Positions 1 through 5,899 of a DNA stretch of 8,833 nucleotides are shown here, one piece after another. The notes under the pieces are model-generated. The model was not told the origin of the DNA and did not search any database. It was given only the letters and a program-made list of their open reading frames with translations. Position numbers and translations under genes: made by a program. Numbering within the stretch: the stretch's first letter is position 1; each line of letters opens with the position of its first letter. The stretch covers positions 1 through 8,833 of the forward strand of contig QNFO01000030.1 of assembly GCA_003646355.1 (NCBI GenBank). The letters run 5' to 3'. This stretch comes from Gammaproteobacteria bacterium (GTDB lineage Bacteria > Pseudomonadota > Gammaproteobacteria > Pseudomonadales > Porticoccaceae).

Positions 1-236
1 CGAGCTAATTTTGGATTAAGCTTAACAAGGCAAACCTCTTCGCACAGCTCTTCTAGTTTATCGGTATATTGCCAGTCATTTGGGTCGTCAACGAACGCGC
101 CGAGATACACACGATAGTGAGCACTAAGGTAACGTAATAAATGATAGGAGCGAATCTTGTCACCCTTATTCGGGGGAAAAGGGATTCTGTGACATAAAAA
201 AAGCAAGCTAGGCTTGGCTGATGATTCTACCGACAC
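1..236 (-). CDS. XrtA/PEP-CTERM-associated glycosyltransferase, N-terminal part (runs off the window)
   Basis: I translated this partial gene directly from the minus strand: about 78 codons are open to base 1. The product contains LLFLCHRIPFPPNKGDKIR, then SYHLLRYL and YRVYLGAFVDDPNDW. This is the N-terminal signature of the sugar transferases associated with PEP-CTERM/EpsH1 systems (TIGR03087 type, GT4-like fold), which probably act in the cytoplasm to add a sugar to the lipid-linked repeat unit. The GTG at 236 is chosen because it lies 5 bases after the FemAB-like gene's stop and gives a short leader before the conserved strand. No strong ribosome binding site precedes it. A TTG at 206, right before LFLCHR, is an alternative start. 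The frame stays open back to a TTG near 307, but that would overlap the upstream gene. Family assignment is firm; the start and the exact sugar are not. Confidence 0.85.
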   Translation of the reverse strand, partial: MSVESSAKPSLLFLCHRIPFPPNKGDKIRSYHLLRYLSAHYRVYLGAFVDDPNDWQYTDKLEELCEEVCLVKLNPKLA

Positions 237-241
237 TGGCT

Positions 242-1270
242 TTAACCCAAACTTTTTGACAGCAGTGGACCAATCAAATTCGCAACCGGTAAGGGTAGTT
301 TCTTCCAACTATTGACAAAAAATCGGTATTTTGGATTAAGGGGATTAATATCGGGCATCGCCTTAGATTTGACTAAGAAATATTCATAGGACAAAGGCTC
401 GGGCGTAAAGCCCCAATTCTTTTTAAAACTATAGGGCCCTGTACCCTCTTTGCTCCTACCGTAATCAAAAATGCGCACGCCCTGCTCACCCGATCGGCGC
501 ATCAGCTCCCAATACATAAAGTCGTTACCTTTTAAAGCGCGAGCCTGGGCAACACTACCGCCGTAGTAGGGCAGCACTTGATCCTTGAAGTAAAAACTCA
601 TAACCCCGGCGATGTCCTGCCCCTGGTGGGTAATCATTAGAACACCGCAATCCTCAGCAAAAACTTCGCGTAATATCTTAAAATAATTGGCTGAGAAAAC
701 CGGCGTTCCCAAATTGCGAACACTCTCCGAATAAATGCGGTACAGGCGCTGCCAGCCCGAATCGACCTCGCTCACCAGGCCCGCCTTGATGCCTTTTCGA
801 ACCACAGCACGTTGCTTGCGCGGAATCGCCTTCATATTCACATCGGGATCGGCATCAATCGCCTTCCGAAAAGTTGCATAGAGTTGTTTTGTCGGCCAGT
901 CCTGCTCCGATGCATTGGTATTCCTCATCTCCAGGGCATCAACGTTTAACTGACCGGCAAGCTCACAGGCAGCTTCCCGCAAGGCCGCTCTCGCCTCATC
1001 ATTATTTGCAATAATCCCCCCGTATACACAAAATGGCAATGAAGACAGGGTATTGCCGAACAACAAGCTTTTCACTTGGGCAAGGGGTAACAAGCCCTGA
1101 ATTTCTCCGTTCAGCTCGGCGTATAAATAATGTGTCCGGTGCCCGAACGCGCGCTCTAATACCGTTTTCCAATCGGCGCGGTGGAAAAAAGTCGCCTCTG
1201 GACATGCCTCTACAAAGGCATCCCAGCGGGCAAAATCCGTTCCACTTAAGTGACAAACCTTAAGCCCCAT
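242..1270 (-). CDS. FemAB-like GNAT-fold protein of the XrtA/PEP-CTERM system
   Basis: This 342-residue protein matches the FemAB-related family found with exosortase A loci (TIGR03019 type). The N-terminal half carries the typical FFHRADWKTVLERAFGH segment (about 28-44) and LPFCVYGGI (78-86). The C-terminal half (about 150-290) looks like the Acetyltransf_6/GNAT fold, with IPRKQRAVVRKG, YFKDQVLPYYGGS and FDYGRSKEGTGPYSFKKNWGF. FemA/FemB relatives transfer aminoacyl groups to peptidoglycan precursors; in XrtA loci the substrate is unknown, and acylation or aminoacylation of the exopolysaccharide is only an inference. No signal peptide or membrane segment is seen, so it is probably cytoplasmic. 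The ATG at 1270 has a good ribosome binding site, AGGAG 5 bases upstream (within 1276-1281). It starts 24 bases after the deacetylase gene and ends 5 bases before the glycosyltransferase start, so all three are probably cotranscribed. Confidence 0.9.
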   Translation of the reverse strand: MGLKVCHLSGTDFARWDAFVEACPEATFFHRADWKTVLERAFGHRTHYLYAELNGEIQGLLPLAQVKSLLFGNTLSSLPFCVYGGIIANNDEARAALREAACELAGQLNVDALEMRNTNASEQDWPTKQLYATFRKAIDADPDVNMKAIPRKQRAVVRKGIKAGLVSEVDSGWQRLYRIYSESVRNLGTPVFSANYFKILREVFAEDCGVLMITHQGQDIAGVMSFYFKDQVLPYYGGSVAQARALKGNDFMYWELMRRSGEQGVRIFDYGRSKEGTGPYSFKKNWGFTPEPLSYEYFLVKSKAMPDINPLNPKYRFFVNSWKKLPLPVANLIGPLLSKSLG

Positions 1271-1294
1271 TTGCGCTCCTCGCGTAGGTATTCA

Positions 1295-2140
1295 TTACTT
1301 TGTCCCTAAAAAGATCTCGTCCATGCGTCCCCAGCTAAAATCGTCGAGTAACTGGTCTAAACGCGGATGAGTTTTATGTAAATTAAGATAATGACGAAAT
1401 CTGGTTTTATGGCCCAAATTTTCTATTCTGGGCTGATTTTCATCTATTTCCCAGGGATGAAAATAGAAAATGCATGAACGCTGCTCACTCTCATTCACCT
1501 TCTTAAGAGCCCAGCGAGTAAAGGCATAGGGGAAAAACCTGAACCAGCCTCCGCCCCCACAGTTAATATTTCGGTGCATAACAGAGACTGTACTTATCGG
1601 GATTTCAAGTATTCGATCACTGGCTGCACGAAAAGCAAAACGCGGTGCACCGGGCATACCATAGTGATCATGACGGATAGGTACAATACTTGAACTGTAT
1701 TCATAACCTGCTTCTGCAAGTACATCGAGAGCCCAGAGGTTTTCGGCCCCAATAGAATAGCTAGCGGCACGATACCCCTTGACGGTTTGTCCAGAAATAT
1801 CCTCCAAGAGGGTTCTAGTTTTGACTACATCATCTCTAAAACAGCCAGGTTTTTGTGAGGTTACACGCCGATGATCCCAGCCATGGCTGGCTAATTCATG
1901 ACCATTTTCAACTATTCTTTTCACCATGCCAGGGTGGCGCTCGGCAACCCAACCCAGTGTAAAGAAGGTGGCCTTTACCGATTTTTGATCGAAGAGTTGT
2001 AAAATTCGATCCACGTTGGCTTCGACCCGGCAATCAAAATCAGCCCACGTTGTTCGACAGATGTGTTTTTCGAAAGCAGAAACTTGATAGTAGTCCTCTA
2101 CGTCTACCGTCATCGCATTGAGAATCGGGGGCAAGCTCAC
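1295..2140 (-). CDS. XrtA-associated polysaccharide deacetylase (NodB-type, DUF3473 C-terminus)
   Basis: This 281-residue protein belongs to the XrtA-system polysaccharide deacetylases (TIGR03006 type, carbohydrate esterase 4 superfamily). Visible motifs are TVDVEDYYQVSAFE (11-24) with Asp13 and Asp16 at the NodB motif 1 position; SHGWDH (85-90), whose His86 and His90 are the expected metal ligands; RAASYSI (124-130); and FHPWEID (227-233) near the end. It should remove N-acetyl groups from amino sugars such as GlcNAc or ManNAc in the polymer or its precursor. No signal peptide is evident, which is usual for this family and leaves its compartment unclear. The GTG at 2140 is preferred: AGGAG lies 9 bases upstream, and family members carry residues such as LNAM before TVDVED. 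The ATG encoding Met10 (2113) is a shorter alternative. It is the first gene after a 178-base gap and may have its own promoter. Confidence 0.92.
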   Translation of the reverse strand: MSLPPILNAMTVDVEDYYQVSAFEKHICRTTWADFDCRVEANVDRILQLFDQKSVKATFFTLGWVAERHPGMVKRIVENGHELASHGWDHRRVTSQKPGCFRDDVVKTRTLLEDISGQTVKGYRAASYSIGAENLWALDVLAEAGYEYSSSIVPIRHDHYGMPGAPRFAFRAASDRILEIPISTVSVMHRNINCGGGGWFRFFPYAFTRWALKKVNESEQRSCIFYFHPWEIDENQPRIENLGHKTRFRHYLNLHKTHPRLDQLLDDFSWGRMDEIFLGTK

Positions 2141-2149
2141 AGCACTGCT

Positions 2150-2154
2150 CTCCT
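2150..2154 (-). promoter_or_regulatory. Ribosome binding site for the GTG-started deacetylase gene
   Basis: The minus strand reads AGGAG here, 9 bases before the GTG at 2140. No comparable site precedes the internal ATG at codon 10, which supports the GTG start. Confidence 0.6.
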
Positions 2155-2230
2155 ATTCGACTTACTCATCATTGCTATACCACGGTGTCATTCTTTGGGT
2201 TTACCTGCTCTTAAATTCTGCTTGAAATCT

Positions 2231-2274
2231 TATTCGAGTACCTTAGCAAAACAATTTTGCGAATAAACTCGAAT
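2231..2274. repeat. Nested inverted repeat between wecB and the deacetylase gene
   Basis: The outer arms ATTCGAGT (2232-2239) and ACTCGAAT (2267-2274) are perfect 8-base complements. Inside them GCAAAA (2246-2251) and TTTTGC (2255-2260) form a second perfect 6-base dyad around CAA. TATTCG (2231-2236) can also pair with CGAATA (2260-2265), giving an alternative fold. A further TATTCGA lies at 2154-2160, overlapping the deacetylase ribosome binding site. There is no T-run after the structure on either strand, so it does not look like an ordinary terminator. An operator, an RNA structure or chance are all possible. Confidence 0.5.
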
Positions 2275-2318
2275 GGCTCCCACCCTCTCACTTGTCGCCT
2301 TAAAGCGAAAACAGCCGC

Positions 2319-3458
2319 TTATTTTTTATAGAGCCAATCACCAATAACGTCAGCGATACGCTCTGCAGCCTTACCATCCCAATATTCAGGCGTGCGACCA
2401 GCCTTGCCTCCTGAGTGCATAATATCGTTAAAACATGATTTGATTTTTTCAGGATCAGAACCGACGATTGTGTTACTGCCCTCTTCTACAGTAATTGGCC
2501 TTTCCGTATTTTCACGCAAGGTAATACATGGCACGCCAAGCGCTGTTGTTTCTTCTTGAATGCCACCCGAATCTGTCAGCACCAGACGGGCACCTTTCAT
2601 TAGGCCCAACATATTGAGATAAGCTTGAGGAGGCATCAAATAGAGCTGGCTGTCGGCGACAAGCTGATTCAGACCCGCACCATCGATACACTGTCGGGTT
2701 CTGGGGTGCACAGGGAAGAGCATGGGTAGCTCCTTAGAAAGTTCAACCAGCGTACGTAACAGGCGCTCCAATACCACGGGATCATCAACATTGGCCGGCC
2801 GATGCAAGGTCAGCAAACCATAGTCTGCACCTATACTTTCAGCTCGCTCAGTATCCAGACAAGTGGATATTGTGTCACCGAAAGGAACGGCACTATTAAG
2901 GTTATAGCGCAGAGTATCAATCATCACATTGCCGACAAAGTGTACTTTTTCAGCGCTTACGCCCTCACGTATCAAGTTTTTCTCAGCACTACGCTCCGTG
3001 GTAAGTAACAATTCAGAAATTTGATCGGTCAATACACGATTTATTTCTTCGGGCATGCTGCGATCACCGCTGCGCAAACCCGCCTCAACATGAATAACGG
3101 GCACGCCCTTTTTGACCGCCACTAAAGCACAGGCAATGGTTGAATTCACATCACCTACAACCAAAATGGCATCCGGCTCTAAATCATCCATTACCGGCTC
3201 AAAACGCTTCATAATCTCTGCGGTTTGAACAGCGTGAGAACCTGAACCCACGCCCAAATCGACATCGGGCTCTGGAATATGAAGTTGATCGAAGAAGGAT
3301 TGCTTCATAGCAGCATCATAGTGCTGGCCAGTATGAAGCAGACCTACCCTGAAAGGATATTGAGAATTATTGAGAGCCCTGATTACAGGAGCTATCTTCA
3401 TAAAGTTTGGCCTTGCACCAACAATACAAAGTATTTTTTTTTCTAGTGATTTAGACAA
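2319..3458 (-). CDS. wecB: UDP-N-acetylglucosamine 2-epimerase (non-hydrolysing type)
   Basis: This cytoplasmic enzyme should interconvert UDP-GlcNAc and UDP-ManNAc, supplying a ManNAc-type donor for the polysaccharide. At 379 residues it has the usual family length. Conserved segments include GARPNFMKIAPV (14-25), LLHTGQHYD (40-48), VVGDVNST (100-107), HVEAGLRSGDRSMPEEINR (123-141), LTLHRPANVDD (216-226), FPVHPRTR and DSGGIQEE. By alignment from memory with E. coli WecB, Asp103, Glu125, Glu137 and His219 are the catalytic or near-catalytic positions, and all are present. The start is a TTG at 3458, the only suitable codon before the conserved first strand, with an SD-like GTGGTG 6 bases upstream. 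It lies 26 bases after the beta-barrel gene and is probably the last gene of the first operon. A run of nine A residues sits just inside the gene. A hydrolysing NeuC-type enzyme is less likely because the sequence is WecB-like throughout. Confidence 0.95.
   Translation of the reverse strand: MSKSLEKKILCIVGARPNFMKIAPVIRALNNSQYPFRVGLLHTGQHYDAAMKQSFFDQLHIPEPDVDLGVGSGSHAVQTAEIMKRFEPVMDDLEPDAILVVGDVNSTIACALVAVKKGVPVIHVEAGLRSGDRSMPEEINRVLTDQISELLLTTERSAEKNLIREGVSAEKVHFVGNVMIDTLRYNLNSAVPFGDTISTCLDTERAESIGADYGLLTLHRPANVDDPVVLERLLRTLVELSKELPMLFPVHPRTRQCIDGAGLNQLVADSQLYLMPPQAYLNMLGLMKGARLVLTDSGGIQEETTALGVPCITLRENTERPITVEEGSNTIVGSDPEKIKSCFNDIMHSGGKAGRTPEYWDGKAAERIADVIGDWLYKK
3434..3442 (-). repeat. A9 homopolymer within codons 6-9 of wecB
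   Basis: The plus strand has nine T residues here, so the wecB message reads nine A residues across Glu-Lys-Lys-Ile (GAA AAA AAA ATA). Gain or loss of one base would shift the frame within the first ten codons. Such tracts can be sites of replication or transcriptional slippage; nothing in a single sequence shows that this one varies. Confidence 0.7.
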
Positions 3459-3464
3459 CTTTTA

Positions 3465-3470
3465 CACCAC
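3465..3470 (-). promoter_or_regulatory. SD-like site for the TTG start of wecB
   Basis: The minus strand reads GTGGTG here, ending 6 bases before the TTG at 3458. It contains GGTG, complementary to part of the 16S rRNA tail, but it is weaker than the purine-rich sites of neighbouring genes. Together with the TTG codon it suggests modest initiation. Confidence 0.4.
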
Positions 3471-3484
3471 TTTTTTAGATGAAT

Positions 3485-4924
3485 TTAAAAATTAATTCTG
3501 TAATTTAAAATCACCCGGTTTTCCTCATAACCATCATCAGGCAAATCAGAGTCTCTGTCAGTATAGGTGTAGCGCAAACTTACATTACTTTTACTGCCAA
3601 GGGGTCGACTTAAACCCATATTAAAGCGCCATGTCTCAAATTCTTCATCGAGCTCGTTTTCCTGGCTTTCCCAATCAACGCTCGTATCAAAGCTTAATTT
3701 ACTCGTAAGACGCCGTGATAGTTCAATACTGGATGAAATAAATACTTCCTCGGCTAAGGTGTCCTGAGGTTCCTGAGTGGAGTGATCCCCGCGCCAAGTC
3801 AATGTAGTTCGCCTCCCCTGGCGAGACCAGGAAAATGAAATTCGCTCATCAACAACAGCACCCTCATTATCCGTTACAAATGCGGGATCATTACTTGTAG
3901 GATCAATGGGATTACCGAAAACATCCTCGTCGTAAATACTCTGCTCGTTACGCAAGTCTCGAGCCTCAGTTAGGTCTTTTGTATAACTCGCGGTAAAAAC
4001 ACTTTTTTTCCATCGATGTGAGATATCCACTGTTGGCACATCGCCAAAGAACCGTTCGCCATAGCCAATATTAACTGTTGTTCTTTTATTGGGCGTCCAA
4101 ACTAAGCCAGCATCCCAGCGCTCACCATCAGTATCTTCTGATCGAACAGACTCAAAGTCATTCCACTCTCGACCAATCGAACCTCTTAATCGCAATTTCC
4201 GATTAACACGATAACCAACATTGAAGTCCGCGGATGAAAATTTATCATCATCATTTTGATTCGTATTGCCATCGTCATCATCATCAGTTTTACTGTAGTT
4301 TCCAACTAAGCCCCAATCAAATGCTTTAAAATCCTGACCACTGTTCAAGTGAAATGAAACAGCCTGGCGGCTACTGTCACTGACATCACTATCGGAATTC
4401 CACTGTTCATCGTAACTGTAGCGCAACTCCATATCAGCGAAACTATTAATTCGCCCAACCAGGTAGGGACTCAGGGTATAGCTATATGTAGTGGTAACAT
4501 TGTCGGAGCGGGAACGGGAAACATCATCATCCCCGGTAGAGCGGAAAGGGTCTACGCGGTTTTGATTAATGGTTGAGCTAGCATCAAAGAAGAGTATCCG
4601 GTCTACCAACTCAGCATTCGCATTTCCGTTTAATCTAGGGTTCGTAGAATCTTCTCCATCACTGGATTCGTGATGTGTGAGGGCGGCCAGAACATCATAA
4701 TCAATGCGACCTCCACCACTGCCCTCCAAACTAATATCAGGCGAGACAACTGTAACAAATTTATCTTTTTTATCAGTAGCCGAAAGATTGTCGTTATCGC
4801 TATAACGCTCACTAACCCCCACACCGGAACTCACACGCCATTGTGCAGCCAATGCGGTGCCGGGCAAACCTACCAGGCTAACTGCGACAAAATACCTTAT
4901 TATTTTGTTCCAATGCTTGTGCAT
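3485..4924 (-). CDS. Outer-membrane beta-barrel protein of the XrtA/PEP-CTERM system
   Basis: This 479-residue protein resembles the PEP-CTERM-associated outer-membrane proteins (TIGR03016 type). A Sec signal peptide is clear: basic start, hydrophobic core around 11-22 and a TALA|AQW cleavage site after residue 26. The mature part alternates polar and hydrophobic residues in many short strands separated by Asp/Asn/Ser-rich loops, and it ends in NYRINF. A terminal Phe is typical of Bam-inserted barrels. One loop is strongly acidic: five Asp at 214-218 and three at 225-227. No enzymatic motif is visible. It sits between the kinase and wecB genes, so a role in moving or anchoring polymer at the outer membrane is plausible but inferred. 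The ATG at 4924 has TAGGGA 6 bases upstream, and the gene begins 20 bases after the kinase stop. Confidence 0.85.
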   Translation of the reverse strand: MHKHWNKIIRYFVAVSLVGLPGTALAAQWRVSSGVGVSERYSDNDNLSATDKKDKFVTVVSPDISLEGSGGGRIDYDVLAALTHHESSDGEDSTNPRLNGNANAELVDRILFFDASSTINQNRVDPFRSTGDDDVSRSRSDNVTTTYSYTLSPYLVGRINSFADMELRYSYDEQWNSDSDVSDSSRQAVSFHLNSGQDFKAFDWGLVGNYSKTDDDDDGNTNQNDDDKFSSADFNVGYRVNRKLRLRGSIGREWNDFESVRSEDTDGERWDAGLVWTPNKRTTVNIGYGERFFGDVPTVDISHRWKKSVFTASYTKDLTEARDLRNEQSIYDEDVFGNPIDPTSNDPAFVTDNEGAVVDERISFSWSRQGRRTTLTWRGDHSTQEPQDTLAEEVFISSSIELSRRLTSKLSFDTSVDWESQENELDEEFETWRFNMGLSRPLGSKSNVSLRYTYTDRDSDLPDDGYEENRVILNYRINF

Positions 4925-4944
4925 TAATCATCCCTAACGACAGG

Positions 4945-5868
4945 TTAGTTTTTATCTCGAGTATTTCCGTATCCGTAACCATAGCCGTAACCATATTTAC
5001 TGGTAAACGCATGTTTGGTTTTGTTCAAAATCATGCCCACCATCGCCTCATCACCCAGCAGACTCAGTGCTTCGGCAACCGCGCGCTGAGAAGTTTTCTC
5101 AGCGGCAATAACAAATACGATCTGCCCGACCAGGCTTGCCACGACCTGAGCCTCATTAGTCAGCAGCATTGGCGGTGAATCAAAAATCACCACGCGGTCT
5201 GAATACCTTTCTGCAAGTTCGTCAGCCACTCTGTACATACTCTGACTAGCGAGTAATTCAGTTGATCTCTCATGTACGCGACCAGCTGGGACAATACGTA
5301 AATTCGGAATATTGGTACGTAAGATAACATCACCGATATGCAGGCTTTCATCTTCTAGCACATCAATTAAACCTGGGCTGCTATCAGGCACACCAAGTAG
5401 TCTAGCGGCACTGGCTTTGGAGATATCAGCATCGACCAGTAGAACAGTTTTATCCTGCTCCATGGCGATACTCATCGCTAAATTAATCGCTGAAAAAGTT
5501 TTCCCCTCACCCTGTAGTGCGCTGGTAACCATTATCAAATTGGGATGACGGAAAGTGACCGCTCCCTTGCCTTCAATATTGGTTAACAAGGGGCGTTTTA
5601 TTGAGCGGTATTCTTCCGCAATTGGGCTACGGGGAGAGTCAGGTGTCACCATGCCTCGTTCGGCAAGATCTTCGAAGCTAATCTCAATTGATTTGGAGGT
5701 TAACGAAGGCTTAGGCGCCGATTGCTGATCTCGATTAGCAATCTCAGTATTCACGATGCTACTGCATTCAGTCCCACTAGGCGGTTGAGACTCACAGTGA
5801 GGCTGTACAGTCTGCCGGTCGGCCTCAGTAAAGTTGAGCTTTTCAACGGCTTTTTCAATTATGCTCAT
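4945..5868 (-). CDS. XrtA-associated tyrosine autokinase (ParA/MinD-like, BY-kinase type)
   Basis: This 307-residue cytoplasmic ATPase should autophosphorylate on tyrosine and work with the neighbouring chain-length protein to control polymerisation and export (TIGR03018 type). Visible features are the N-terminal MSIIEKAVEKLN; a variable linker to about residue 65; EEYRSIKRPL (85-94); Walker A SALQGEGKT (116-124) with Lys123; Walker A' TVLLVDADIS (141-150); and Walker B VVIFDSPP (226-233). The tail holds five tyrosines alternating with glycines (Tyr292-Tyr300), the expected phosphorylation cluster. The frame is open to 5940, but the ATG at 5868 is chosen: the family begins MSxIEKAxEKL, AAGGGG lies 6 bases upstream, and the longer form would overlap the chain-length gene by 41 bases. 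The gap to that gene is 31 bases. As in many proteobacterial systems of this kind, kinase and membrane protein are separate, although the latter also has extra C-terminal membrane segments. Confidence 0.93.
   Translation of the reverse strand: MSIIEKAVEKLNFTEADRQTVQPHCESQPPSGTECSSIVNTEIANRDQQSAPKPSLTSKSIEISFEDLAERGMVTPDSPRSPIAEEYRSIKRPLLTNIEGKGAVTFRHPNLIMVTSALQGEGKTFSAINLAMSIAMEQDKTVLLVDADISKASAARLLGVPDSSPGLIDVLEDESLHIGDVILRTNIPNLRIVPAGRVHERSTELLASQSMYRVADELAERYSDRVVIFDSPPMLLTNEAQVVASLVGQIVFVIAAEKTSQRAVAEALSLLGDEAMVGMILNKTKHAFTSKYGYGYGYGYGNTRDKN
4966..4995 (-). repeat. Tandem repeat encoding the kinase's Tyr-Gly tail
   Basis: On the minus strand the codons run TAT GGT TAC GGC, TAT GGT TAC GGA, TAC GGA: two 12-base units differing at one base, plus a 6-base partial unit. 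They encode (Tyr-Gly)5, residues 292-301. Because units are multiples of three, gain or loss of a copy would change the number of tyrosines without shifting the frame. Confidence 0.85.
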
Positions 5869-5874
5869 TAGACA

Positions 5875-5880
5875 CCCCTT
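5875..5880 (-). promoter_or_regulatory. Ribosome binding site fixing the kinase start at 5868
   Basis: The minus strand reads AAGGGG here, 6 bases before the ATG at 5868. This spacing, with the conserved N-terminus that follows, argues against the longer open frame from 5940. Confidence 0.6.
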
Positions 5881-5899
5881 CCCGCCATGAAAACCATAT

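Larger units (their letters stand above)
2141..2318. other. 178-base intergenic region dividing the two gene clusters
   Basis: I see no credible gene here. The region is A/T-rich and holds the nested inverted repeat at 2231-2274. A weak sigma-70-like pair on the minus strand, TTGTTT (2254-2249) and TAAGAT (2232-2227) with a 16-base spacer, overlaps that repeat; each box matches the consensus only partly. No convincing minus-strand rho-independent terminator follows wecB. The gap is several times longer than the other gaps between polysaccharide genes, so it could carry a second promoter or a point of differential expression for the deacetylase cluster. Confidence 0.4.

Noticed and set aside
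237..307. In-frame upstream extension of the glycosyltransferase to a TTG near 307.
   Set aside because: It would overlap the FemAB-like gene by about 66 bases and add residues not expected before the conserved N-terminal strand.
2303..2330. Terminator-like plus-strand sequence: AAGCG, loop, CGCTT, then ATTTTTT.
   Set aside because: The stem is only five pairs, the T-run is the wecB C-terminal Lys-Lys-stop codons read backwards, and there is no plus-strand gene to terminate. In the minus direction only TTT follows.
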